From an uncultured Spartobacteria bacterium (GTDB lineage: Bacteria; Verrucomicrobiota; Verrucomicrobiia; Chthoniobacterales; Terrimicrobiaceae), in assembly GCA_937890535.1 (NCBI GenBank), contig CALBXK010000294.1, positions 1 through 42,855 of the forward strand: a stretch of 42,855 nucleotides of DNA. Direction: 5' to 3'. This document shows positions 35,375 to 42,855 of the stretch, piece by piece. Both the position numbers and the translations under genes were made by a program. Every line of letters begins with the position of its first letter. Within the stretch, counting starts at the first letter, position 1. The notes under the pieces are model-generated. The model was not told the origin of the DNA, made no database searches, and saw only the letters and a program-made list of their open reading frames with translations.

Positions 35375-35473
35375 TTACCCTAAAAACGGGAATAAAACCA
35401 CTAATGGACACTAATAGACACCTGCAACGGCTGCAAAGCAACGGCCAGGCTTTCAAATGGAAAGCGACTTACA
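35375..35473 (+). repeat. Interspersed repeat, copy B
   Basis: On the plus strand it reads ACCCTAAAAACGGGAA, CACTAATAGACACCTGCAAC and CAACGGCCAGGCTTTCAAAT in the same order as copy A (10210-10112, minus strand). It is preceded by GACAGGATTA, as the copy at 6218-6261 is. Here no gene stop codon abuts the CCCTAAAAACGGG end: the region lies in the gene-free gap before queF. Confidence 0.8.
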
Positions 35474-35561
35474 AAAGCAGAAACATTCACCCTACGGAGG
35501 ATGGATCCTCTTCAGGTATCTTCTTTAAAATCCGTGTTTTATTTGAAAGCCTGGCCGTTGC
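35438..35561. repeat. Perfect 21-bp inverted repeat (long hairpin)
   Basis: Bases 35438-35458 (starting GCAACGGCC, ending TTTCAAAT) are the exact inverse of 35541-35561, with 82 bases between. The left arm is part of repeat copy B, so the right arm looks like a partial second copy in inverse orientation. A further CCAGGCTTTCAAA occurs at 35584-35596. A transcript would form a strong long-loop hairpin. Confidence 0.75.
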
Positions 35562-35768
35562 TGCGGGCTGCAAGCCGAAGGCTCCAGGCTTTCAAAATTT
35601 CCCAATGGAAATAGCGAGGAGTGTGTCCACGCTGTCGCTTTCCGCTTGCCCGGAATATGAGACGTACGAGCCCGCCCAGCGAACTTCCCGTCCCTCCTCT
35701 CTCCAAAATCGACGCCTTGGGGTCGAAAAGAGATTTTCGCGGTCGGAAAAAACCGCCAGTCTCAGCCC

Positions 35769-36206
35769 ATGACAGCGCCGAAGAAGACTCTCAAATCCAA
35801 ACTCCGCCTCCTCGGGCGTTCGGAAACCACCACTCCCAGCAAACCGTTGGCAGCGACTTTGGAAACCTTTCCGAATCGATTCCGGAAACGTCGCTATTGG
35901 ATCAGTTTCGACTGCCCGGAATTCACCTCGATGTGTCCGGTGACCGGCCAGCCGGATTTCGCAGCCATCCAGATCCGTTACGTACCAGACGCTCTCTGCA
36001 TCGAAACCAAGTCCCTCAAATTTTACCTGGCCTCGTATCGCAACACCCGGAGTTTCAATGAGGAAATTGTGAACCGGATTCTGGAGGATCTGGTAACGGC
36101 CTGCGCCCCCCGGCACCTTGAGGTGCATGGTGAATTTTCTGCCCGGGGCGGGATCAGCGTGACGGTCGATGCCTCCCATCCGGAGGACGCGGAATTTCTT
36201 TCATGA
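35769..36206 (+). CDS. queF: NADPH-dependent 7-cyano-7-deazaguanine reductase QueF
   Basis: QueF reduces preQ0 to preQ1 in queuosine synthesis. The 145-residue protein is the short, single-domain (YkvM-like) form. Cys56 in SMCPVTGQPD forms the thioimide with the substrate, Asp63 is the nearby acid, and Glu79 begins the family motif ETKSLKFYL that binds NADPH. The start at ATG 35769 is in an acceptable place; the N-terminal 40 residues are basic and less conserved. It overlaps queC by four bases (ATGA), as the first gene of a que operon. Confidence 0.93.
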   Translation: MTAPKKTLKSKLRLLGRSETTTPSKPLAATLETFPNRFRKRRYWISFDCPEFTSMCPVTGQPDFAAIQIRYVPDALCIETKSLKFYLASYRNTRSFNEEIVNRILEDLVTACAPRHLEVHGEFSARGGISVTVDASHPEDAEFLS

Positions 36207-36913
36207 AAAAGACGGTCGTGCTGCTCAGTGGAGGCATGGATTCAGTGACCGCCCTGTATCTCTCAGCTTCCGAGACCCAGGTCGTCGCTGGCTTGAGCTT
36301 CCATTATGGATCGAAGCACAATGACCGGGAAATTTCTTTCGCGCGCTGGCATGCAGACAAGCTGGGCATCCCTCAGGTCACGATCCCGCTCGCCTTCGTC
36401 GGAGAATATTTCGCGTCCGATCTTCTCCAGTCCGGGGGTGAAATTCCCAAGGGACACTACGAGGAAGAAAGCATGAAAAAGACGGTGGTTCCGTTCCGCA
36501 ATGGGATCATGCTGTCGATTGCGGGAGGATTTGCGGAGAGCAAGGGAGCTGACGCTCTGGTGATCGCCGCCCATGCCGGGGATCATGCCATTTATCCGGA
36601 TTGCCGCGAGGGCTTCATGAAGGCGATGGGCGAGGCCCTTCAGTTGGGAACCTATGCCGGGATCGAGTTGTTGCGGCCGTTGATCTCCCTGACCAAGGCG
36701 GAAATCGCCATGAAAGGTTCAGAGCTTGGGGTGGATTTTTCGAAAACCTGGTCGTGCTATGTCGGAGGCGAGGTCCAATGCGGAGAATGCGGCACCTGCG
36801 TGGAACGGCGAGAGGCGTTTTTCCGGGCCGGGCTCGCCGATCCCACGGAGTATCTCCGCACCCCTCCCCTGCCCCAGGAACCCGGCCCAAGCGTCCCGAG
36901 TGCCCCATGTTGA
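36203..36913 (+). CDS. queC: 7-cyano-7-deazaguanine synthase QueC
   Basis: QueC converts 7-carboxy-7-deazaguanine to preQ0 with ammonia and ATP. The 236-residue protein has the PP-loop SGGMDS at residues 9-14 and four zinc cysteines Cys185, Cys193, Cys196 and Cys199 (SCYVGGEVQCGECGTC). The VPFRNGIMLSIAGGFAESKG and HAGDHAIYPDCREGF segments are family signatures. The stop at 36911-36913 overlaps the queE start by seven bases. Role: second of three consecutive que genes. Confidence 0.95.
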   Translation: MKKTVVLLSGGMDSVTALYLSASETQVVAGLSFHYGSKHNDREISFARWHADKLGIPQVTIPLAFVGEYFASDLLQSGGEIPKGHYEEESMKKTVVPFRNGIMLSIAGGFAESKGADALVIAAHAGDHAIYPDCREGFMKAMGEALQLGTYAGIELLRPLISLTKAEIAMKGSELGVDFSKTWSCYVGGEVQCGECGTCVERREAFFRAGLADPTEYLRTPPLPQEPGPSVPSAPC

Positions 36914-37602
36914 TTTCAGAAATTTTCCACTCCGTCCAAGGCGAGGGGGAGTTGACGGGCGTGCCGTCGGTCTTCGTTCGCACCTCCGGATGCAATCTCC
37001 GCTGCGTTTGGTGTGACACGCCTTACGCGTCCTGGAACCCCGAAGGCGAAGAGAAAAGTATCGCTCAAATCATGGAGAAGGTCAGAAAATATTCGGCCCG
37101 GCACTGTGTTTTGACCGGGGGCGAGCCAATGATTGCCCGAGGCATCTCCGAGCTTGCCGGGACGCTGCGAGCAGAGGGCTACCACATCACGATCGAGACG
37201 GCGGGAACCGTGCCTCCTCAAGGCATCGCCTGCGACTTGGCCTCGATCAGTCCCAAGCTTGGAAATTCCACCCCGTCGGAGGGCCTCATCGATCCCGCCT
37301 GGATCAAGCGGCACGAAAAAACCCGCCATCAACCCGAAGTCCTCGCCCAATGGCTGGCCGATTATTCTTATCAACTCAAATTTGTCGTCGCCACCGAACC
37401 CGATGCCGATGAAGCGCTCGCGTCCCTCGGGTCGAATTTTCCTGATATCCCCCACTGGAAGATTCTTTTGATGCCAGAGGGAATCGACGCCGCGACCCTC
37501 TCCTCCCGCCAGGCGTGGTTGGTCGGCTACTGCAAGGACAAGGGCTACCGCTATTGCGACCGCCTCCACGTCCGGCTTTTTGGCAACACCCGGGGAACCT
37601 GA
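36907..37602 (+). CDS. queE: 7-carboxy-7-deazaguanine synthase QueE
   Basis: QueE is a radical SAM enzyme that contracts the pterin ring of 6-carboxytetrahydropterin to CDG. The 231-residue protein starts at ATG 36907 (MLISEIFHSVQGEGELTGVP). The cluster motif is Cys29-X3-Cys33-X2-Cys36 (SGCNLRCVWCDTPY), followed by VLTGGEPMI (the SAM-binding GGE) and the family C-terminus ending in RLHVRLFGNTRG. The coordinates exclude an in-frame upstream region that overlaps queC. The gene lies directly between queC and priA. queD, which supplies its substrate, is not in the window. Confidence 0.94.
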   Translation: MLISEIFHSVQGEGELTGVPSVFVRTSGCNLRCVWCDTPYASWNPEGEEKSIAQIMEKVRKYSARHCVLTGGEPMIARGISELAGTLRAEGYHITIETAGTVPPQGIACDLASISPKLGNSTPSEGLIDPAWIKRHEKTRHQPEVLAQWLADYSYQLKFVVATEPDADEALASLGSNFPDIPHWKILLMPEGIDAATLSSRQAWLVGYCKDKGYRYCDRLHVRLFGNTRGT

Positions 37603-37605
37603 GCT

Positions 37606-39855
37606 TTGACGACCTCCCCTCCGTTGCCTCACTCTCGATACGCCCGAGTGATTCCGGATCGCACCGGGGACAAGGCGTTGGACTACCTCATTCCCCAGGC
37701 CATGGAGGATCGCCTGGCCCCCGGGGCCCGGGTGAGGATTTTTGTGCGCTCCCGACTCGTGTTGGGCACGGTCGTTGAGGTGGTGGACACCTCGGAGGTC
37801 AAGAATCCCAAGGAAATCCACGAAGTCATTGGCGGGGCTCCTCTCATCCGGCCTCAGTTGCTGGAAATCGCTCGCTGGATTGCCGAGTATTATTGTTGTT
37901 CCCTGGAGGCGGCGATGGCGTGCGTCGTGCCCCAGGCGGTCCGCAAAGCGGAGGTGACGGCCCTGCGGCGAAATCATGTCCGTGTCGTACACACGCCAGA
38001 CAATGAAGAACTCGAAGCCCTGGCTCGACGGGCTCCCCGGCAGGCGGACGCGATGCGGGCCGCCCTCGCTCACCCCGATCCGCGGCCGGTTTCCGAATTG
38101 GCGACCACCGCCGGGGTGGCCGATGCGGTCTTTCGCGCCTTGGAGCGGAAGGGATGGGTAAAGGTCGAATCGATTGAGGTGCCAAGGGATCCTCATGGCG
38201 GGGAGTCGTTCCTTCCCTCCCATGATCTCGAACTCAATGCCGAGCAAGTCCCGGCTCTGGAAGCGGTGAAGGAAGCGGTGGAAAATCCGTCCGAGGCCCA
38301 ACCGATTCTCCTCCATGGAGTGACCGGAAGCGGGAAGACGGAGATTTACCTTCAGGGGATCCGCCATGCCCTGGCCCGGGGTCGGACCGCATTGGTCCTC
38401 GTTCCCGAGATTTCCCTGACCCCTCAAACCGTGGAGCGGTTCAAATCCCGATTCGCGGAGATTCAAGGTCAGGTCGCGGTCCTCCACAGCCACCTCTCGT
38501 CCGGAGAACGCCATGATGAATGGTACAAAGTTCATGCCGGCGGGGCCCGCATTGTTATTGGAGCACGCAGCGCCGTCTTCGCTCCCCTGGATGACCTGGG
38601 CATCATCATTGTGGATGAGGAACACGAAAGCTCCTACAAACAGGAAGATGCACCCCGCTATCACGCCCGGGATGTGGCCGTCCTGCGGGCCCGCCGGGAA
38701 AATTGTGCGGTGGTTCTGGGAAGCGCGACCCCTTCCATTGAAAGCTGGCACAACGCGGTGAAGGGAAAATACCGCCTGCTTAACCTACGCCTCCGGGTGG
38801 ATGACCGCCGCATGCCGGTGATCAGAGTTTTGGACCTCCGGCGGGCGCAGCGCGGGGGCGGCGGCGACGCGGTGTTGACCCCGCAGCTTTTGCAGGCCAT
38901 GGAAAAACGTCTGGAGACCGGAGCCCAGACGATCCTCTTTCTCAATCGACGGGGGTTCTCCACCTCAATGCTCTGTCAGGTCTGTGGCCATGTTTGCAAA
39001 TGTCCGAATTGCAGCGTCTCCCTGACCTTTCACCGGGATGTCGCCCAATTATCCTGCCATATCTGCGGACATAACCAACGCGCGCCCCGAAATTGTCCGG
39101 AATGTCGCGACCCCGGGATTCGCCATTCCGGAGTGGGAACCCAAAAAGTTGAGGACACCGTGCGGCGGGTTTTCCCCAAGGCCCGGGTGGCCCGCATGGA
39201 TGCCGATGCCATGACGCGCAAAGACTCCTACCGTCAGACTCTGGGCGCATTCAAGGCCGGCACCATCGACATCCTGGTCGGGACCCAGATGATCGCCAAG
39301 GGGCTGCATTTTCCCAACGTCACTCTTGTCGGCATCATCAATGCTGACCTGGGATTGCATGTCGCGGATTTCCGCGCCTCCGAACGGACCTTTCAGCTTC
39401 TCACCCAGGTGGCCGGGCGGGCGGGCCGTGGCGAGATGGAGGGCGAAGTGGTGGTGCAGACGTTCACTCCGTCCCATCCCGCGATTCAGTTTGCCCGCCA
39501 CCATGACTTTGAGGGATTCGTCGAACAGGAGTTGGAGCTCCGCCAGCAATTCGGTTTCCCACCCTACGCGAGAATGGTCCTCGTGACCGTCCGCTCGCAG
39601 ATCCTGGAGCGGGCGGAATTTACCACCCAGACCCTGGTTCGCCGCCTCCGGGAGAGCGTTCCGGCCGGTGTGGTGGTCGGCGAAGCGGCGCCCGCTCCGC
39701 TGGAAAAAGCGCGAGGCTATTATCGCTTTCAAACCGGCCTGAGGGGACCGGCCATCCGCCCATTGGCTCGGGCCATCCAGTCCACGATGAAAGGACTCTC
39801 ATTGCCCGAGGATGTTTTTGTGGCAGTTGATGTGGATCCGGTCCAGTTGCTTTAG
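37606..39855 (+). CDS. priA: Primosomal replication restart helicase PriA
   Basis: PriA reloads the replisome at stalled forks. The 749-residue protein has a DNA-binding N-terminal part (about 10-110), a helicase core with Walker A GVTGSGKTEIY near 238-248, the DEEH box (VDEEHESSYKQ near 330), and later GSATPSIESW and QVAGRAGRGEMEGEV. Zinc-binding cysteines lie in CQVCGHVCKCPNCSV, CHICGH and CPECRDPG (about 460-510), four CxxC pairs. The start is uncertain: TTG 37606 follows queE by three bases and gives a plausible N-terminus (RYARVIPDRTGDKALDYLIP), with no good alternative ATG. Confidence 0.93.
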   Translation: MTTSPPLPHSRYARVIPDRTGDKALDYLIPQAMEDRLAPGARVRIFVRSRLVLGTVVEVVDTSEVKNPKEIHEVIGGAPLIRPQLLEIARWIAEYYCCSLEAAMACVVPQAVRKAEVTALRRNHVRVVHTPDNEELEALARRAPRQADAMRAALAHPDPRPVSELATTAGVADAVFRALERKGWVKVESIEVPRDPHGGESFLPSHDLELNAEQVPALEAVKEAVENPSEAQPILLHGVTGSGKTEIYLQGIRHALARGRTALVLVPEISLTPQTVERFKSRFAEIQGQVAVLHSHLSSGERHDEWYKVHAGGARIVIGARSAVFAPLDDLGIIIVDEEHESSYKQEDAPRYHARDVAVLRARRENCAVVLGSATPSIESWHNAVKGKYRLLNLRLRVDDRRMPVIRVLDLRRAQRGGGGDAVLTPQLLQAMEKRLETGAQTILFLNRRGFSTSMLCQVCGHVCKCPNCSVSLTFHRDVAQLSCHICGHNQRAPRNCPECRDPGIRHSGVGTQKVEDTVRRVFPKARVARMDADAMTRKDSYRQTLGAFKAGTIDILVGTQMIAKGLHFPNVTLVGIINADLGLHVADFRASERTFQLLTQVAGRAGRGEMEGEVVVQTFTPSHPAIQFARHHDFEGFVEQELELRQQFGFPPYARMVLVTVRSQILERAEFTTQTLVRRLRESVPAGVVVGEAAPAPLEKARGYYRFQTGLRGPAIRPLARAIQSTMKGLSLPEDVFVAVDVDPVQLL

Positions 39856-39919
39856 TCGCTGTAAATAATTGAGCCAATGACGATGGACTAATGCCCAATG
39901 ACTGCCTTTATTCTCTTTC

Positions 39920-42301
39920 ATGCACCTTCCACCCGTTCCCAGATTCCTTGTCCGGGCACTGCTGCGAACTTTTGTGGTGTTACTTTTTGTTGGAGTACCT
40001 GCTGCGGTCTATTATTTGCAGGAATATGGTGTTGGCTTTGGACTTCGCGATCAGGTGGCCAAGGCACTGAGCGGAGAAACCTTTCAGACCTCGATCGGGA
40101 AGTTGTCCCTGAATCCGTTCCAGGGTCTCGTGGCCCAACAGATCAGAGTCACCGAAACCCAGGGGGATAAAAAGAACCTGGCCTATATCGAGCGACTGGT
40201 CGTTTCGATTAGCTTTCGCGATCTGTTGCGCCGGAAGATCTCAATTGATCAAATTTCCCTGGATGATTCCGAAGTGTCAATTCCCCTGGCGGAGGGGACC
40301 AAAGCTCCACGATTGAACCTGGGGCGTGTGACCGGGCAGTGCATGTTCCTGCCGGGCCAGGTGCGAATCAATCACTTTGAGGCCAATCTCGAAGGCATTC
40401 GCGTAGTCGTGACCGGCATTCTTCGCAATCCGGAACGTTTTCGTGCCGACTCCCCCGCGGCGCCCAGAGCTCAACCGGAACTCCCTTCTGAGCGATCTGA
40501 AGTGCTATTAAACATCCTCAACAAGGTGGCGGAATGTCGTTTCCCGGGAATGGCACCTGAAGTGCGTCTCGAAATCGATGGGGACCTTGCGGACCTTTCC
40601 ACCTTGACGCTGCAGCCCATCATTGTTCGCAGCGGACCCATCGTGGCCCCGACCTGGGAGGTGAATGGGCTTGAGGCCAAGGCCAGCTACGAGGGCGGAT
40701 CGGTCACCCTGACTCAGTTCCTCGTCCAGGGGCGCGACGGCGGAACCTTGAACGCCTCCGCCCGCTGGATGAGCGAGGACAAGAGCCTGAAATTTGAGGT
40801 GTCCAGCACCCTCATGCTGGAACCCTTTCAAGACCTCTTCGCGAAACAGTCCCCGCTGCAGAAGCTCAAATTCCATGAGCCGCCGCAGCTCGAGATCTTC
40901 GGTCGGGCAGATTTCTCCGCACCCACGATGCGGTATCAAGCCACAGGATCGCTCCGGTTGGGAAAATCCTCCTGGGAGAAAGTGACGTTTGATTCCCTGG
41001 CGGCAGATTTTGTAGGCCGCGACGGAACATTTTTTGTGCGGGACCTCCGGGCGGTCGCGAATGAGGGCGCTCTAAAGGCGGATGTTTATTTCGCCCCCGA
41101 CGATTTTCGACTCCGTCTGACAAGCTCCATCCCGCCGACGGATTTCCTTTCGGTCGTCGGCCCCAACGAAAGAATCGTTCTCAAAGAAATGGAGTTTAAA
41201 GACCTTCCCCATGTGGAGCTGGAATTATGGGGTCCCCGTCCGGACCTTGCCGTCCTCACGGGCACGGGCACCCTCCGCCTCGGGCGGACAGCCATGCGAG
41301 GGTCGTGGCTCGACTGGGCAAAATCTGATCTGATCATTGGTGACCGGGCCGTGACCTATTCAAATTTTTCGCTGGGTTTAGGTGAACTCAAGGGCTCTGG
41401 AAGCTTTGTTTACGATTTTGGCCGGCAGGAGGTCGTCCTCCGCGATATTTTTTCGACCATGCCACCAGGGGCCGTGATGATGTGGATTGATCCGAATATT
41501 TCCGAAATCATCAAGTCCTATCGATTTCGTCAGCCCCCCACCGTCCGCGGCGCCGGAGTGGTCCACATGAAGGATCCCAAAAAAAATGATCTCTCCCTCA
41601 AGATCGATGCCGCCAAGGGATTGGACTACGATCTCCTCAAGCGTACGCTGGAATTTGGAAGCACCCAGGCCGATCTCCACATCAAAGGCACCCAGTTGCT
41701 TGTCACCGTCAAGAATGCGGAGCTTATGGGCGGCGACGTCGCTCTCAAGGCGACGGTGTCCATCGATCCGAAGGATCCCACGTTTGGCGCGGATATTGAC
41801 ATCCAACGAGTGAATTTTGCCAAGTTGACCAAGCTGTACTTCGATTATGATGACTCCAAGGGCATCGGCAGCGGCAACTTTCAGTTCAAGGCTAGATTCG
41901 GGGAGGAGGAGAAAATGCGGGGCAGTGGGAGCCTTCGGGTCGAGGATGGACGGGTCTTTGCCATCCCGATTCTCGGGCCGCTCTCCACGATCATTAACAA
42001 AATCATCCCGGGCACGGGATTGCACACCGCGAAGCTGGCCACCGCGGATTTTCAGGTTGAAAATGAAAAAATCATCACCAAAAATCTGGCAATTCAAGGC
42101 GCGGGATTCAACATGCTCGGATATGGAGACATTTTCTTCACCGAAGATCGCATGGACATGTCGGTGCGGATCAATGCCCGGGGGCTGACGGGCGTCGTCC
42201 TCTTTCCGGTCAGCAAGCTCTTTGAGTACGAGTCCACCGGTTCGTTATCGGAACCGGAATGGCGCCCCAAGCTTGTTCCCCGTTTTGGCAACGGGGAATG
42301 A
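39920..42301 (+). CDS. AsmA-like protein, large periplasmic/outer-membrane-linked
   Basis: The 793-residue protein starts MHLPPVPRFLVRALLRTFVV and has one N-terminal membrane helix (about 10-30), then a long beta-rich domain. Blocks such as GETFQTSIGKLSLNPFQGLV and VVSISFRDLLRRKISIDQIS are typical of the AsmA/TamB superfamily N-terminus, and the C-terminal part (about 600-790) includes GSGSLRVEDGRVFAIPILGP and TADFQVENEKIITKNLAIQG, matching AsmA-like C-terminal domains. Such proteins form a bridge that helps lipids or outer-membrane proteins cross the periplasm. The protein appears complete, with no second start needed. It lies 64 bases after priA in the same direction. Confidence 0.75.
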   Translation: MHLPPVPRFLVRALLRTFVVLLFVGVPAAVYYLQEYGVGFGLRDQVAKALSGETFQTSIGKLSLNPFQGLVAQQIRVTETQGDKKNLAYIERLVVSISFRDLLRRKISIDQISLDDSEVSIPLAEGTKAPRLNLGRVTGQCMFLPGQVRINHFEANLEGIRVVVTGILRNPERFRADSPAAPRAQPELPSERSEVLLNILNKVAECRFPGMAPEVRLEIDGDLADLSTLTLQPIIVRSGPIVAPTWEVNGLEAKASYEGGSVTLTQFLVQGRDGGTLNASARWMSEDKSLKFEVSSTLMLEPFQDLFAKQSPLQKLKFHEPPQLEIFGRADFSAPTMRYQATGSLRLGKSSWEKVTFDSLAADFVGRDGTFFVRDLRAVANEGALKADVYFAPDDFRLRLTSSIPPTDFLSVVGPNERIVLKEMEFKDLPHVELELWGPRPDLAVLTGTGTLRLGRTAMRGSWLDWAKSDLIIGDRAVTYSNFSLGLGELKGSGSFVYDFGRQEVVLRDIFSTMPPGAVMMWIDPNISEIIKSYRFRQPPTVRGAGVVHMKDPKKNDLSLKIDAAKGLDYDLLKRTLEFGSTQADLHIKGTQLLVTVKNAELMGGDVALKATVSIDPKDPTFGADIDIQRVNFAKLTKLYFDYDDSKGIGSGNFQFKARFGEEEKMRGSGSLRVEDGRVFAIPILGPLSTIINKIIPGTGLHTAKLATADFQVENEKIITKNLAIQGAGFNMLGYGDIFFTEDRMDMSVRINARGLTGVVLFPVSKLFEYESTGSLSEPEWRPKLVPRFGNGE

Positions 42302-42382
42302 ATCCGGCCTTCCTCACCCGTCGTGAGAAGGCAGGTAGGGGGTCAATCAGGGATCCAGGAGCCCCGGGAAAGAATTGATCAG

Positions 42383-42438
42383 AAAAAACTCGTTCTCAAC
42401 GGAGTTCGCCATCTCACCCCGCGAAAGCCGGGTGAGAT
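42383..42438 (-). terminator. Rho-independent terminator and hairpin after rpsR
   Basis: On the minus strand, AACTCCGTT-GAG-AACGAGTT (42406-42387) forms an 8-bp stem with one bulge and a 3-base loop, followed by six T (from the A-run at 42383-42388). It is a good intrinsic terminator for rpmG-rpsR. Between it and rpsR lies a second hairpin (42411-42438): ATCTCACCC pairs with GGGTGAGAT, with an inner GC-GAAA-GC stem-loop. Confidence 0.65.
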
Positions 42439-42458
42439 CCGCAGATTCACTGCGGGCA

Positions 42459-42698
42459 CTACTTCATCAAGAGAACCGCCCGGGAGCGCTTGATCTCGCT
42501 CGTGATCTTACGATGCATGCGGGCGGACATGCCGGTCACCCGGCGGGGAAGGATTTTCCCACTTTCGGTGACGAAGCGCTTGAGAAGCTCGGGGTTTTTG
42601 TAATCCACTGCCTCAAGGGAGAGGTCGGTGCGGCGCTTGGGCATCGTGCGGTTGGCACGGCGAAAGTTGGAACTGCGTTGGGGTGTTTTTGGCTGCAT
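42459..42698 (-). CDS. rpsR: 30S ribosomal protein bS18
   Basis: bS18 is a small-subunit protein bound near the platform, next to bS6. The 79-residue product has the family core [20 protein letters not shown] and the basic motif [20 protein letters not shown], ending RSRAVLLMK. It has no CxxC pair, so it is the zinc-free form. The gene follows rpmG with six bases between. It is separated from rplI, with which rpsR is adjacent in many bacteria. Confidence 0.96.
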   Translation of the reverse strand: MQPKTPQRSSNFRRANRTMPKRRTDLSLEAVDYKNPELLKRFVTESGKILPRRVTGMSARMHRKITSEIKRSRAVLLMK

Positions 42699-42704
42699 GG
42701 CGTG

Positions 42705-42855
42705 TTATTTGATCTCCCGGTGCAACGTGTGTCGGCGCAGGTTCGGGTTATATTTCTTCTTTTCGAGTCGGTTTGGGGTCTGAGGACTCTTTTTGTTGCG
42801 AGTGGTGACGTACCGCGACGGGGGTTTGCCCTCGGCCCGGGCCTCGGTGCATTCA
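42705..42855 (-). CDS. rpmG: 50S ribosomal protein bL33, partial
   Basis: The reading frame to the window edge encodes the C-terminal part: [38 protein letters not shown] and stop TAA at 42705. These are bL33 signatures ([26 protein letters not shown]). The 5' end, with the start codon, lies beyond the window. bL33 sits in the large subunit near the E site. It forms an rpmG-rpsR operon. Confidence 0.95.
   Translation of the reverse strand, partial: ECTEARAEGKPPSRYVTTRNKKSPQTPNRLEKKKYNPNLRRHTLHREIK

Overview
The window looks like a piece of a high-GC, Gram-negative bacterial chromosome, most likely from the Planctomycetes-Verrucomicrobia-Chlamydiae group and probably Verrucomicrobiota. The reasons are an extra-long IspG of the chlamydial/plant type, a lipid A gene (lpxD), hopanoid genes, few clear Shine-Dalgarno sequences, many GTG starts and frequent 4-bp ATGA/GTGA overlaps between neighbouring genes. 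The taxon is an inference from gene content.

Layout. 1-3.4 kb: a candidate structured RNA, an exported protein of unknown function, then purF-purM. 3.4-4.4 kb: gene debris and a Phd/VapC-type toxin-antitoxin (TA) pair. 4.5-7.9 kb: a Tat-exported M15-type peptidase, a DUF1223 protein, a GAF-SpoIIE phosphatase and a zinc-ribbon membrane protein. 8-13.3 kb: core genes rplI, dnaB, ubiX, a zinc-ribbon coiled-coil protein and ftsY, with a GNAT acetyltransferase. 13-18.8 kb: a DUF255/thioredoxin-fold protein on the minus strand, then rseP-ispG. 18.9-24.7 kb: an ImmA-like peptidase/DUF4411 pair, an AT-rich foreign-looking gene, a desaturase coupled to lpxD, and broken PIN and acyltransferase genes. 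24.7-27.8 kb: katG, a CopG-type antitoxin with only the tail of its toxin, and a YCII-like protein. 28.1-31.5 kb: hpnH-shc (hopanoid synthesis). 31.5-35.7 kb: an accessory island around tRNA-Thr(UGU) with a zeta-like kinase split by one stop codon, its small coupled partner, an integrase remnant, an intact Fic gene with a palindromic operator, and a second Fic remnant. 35.8-42.3 kb: queF-queC-queE, priA and an AsmA-like protein. 42.4-42.9 kb: rpsR and the end of rpmG on the minus strand.

The most informative signals are not housekeeping genes. (1) The RNA at 61-205 has stems capped by GNRA loops. (2) One interspersed repeat begins directly after the stop codons of two unrelated genes. (3) A GC-rich repeat appears to have removed the stop codon of the DUF255 gene, and a related repeat is inserted in frame in ispG. 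(4) A 31-bp direct repeat brackets the zeta-like cassette next to tRNA-Thr. (5) Perfect inverted repeats lie at the starts of the Phd/VapC and Fic genes. Together they show a genome with many TA remnants and active repeat spread. I found no CRISPR array, rRNA or intact transposase.
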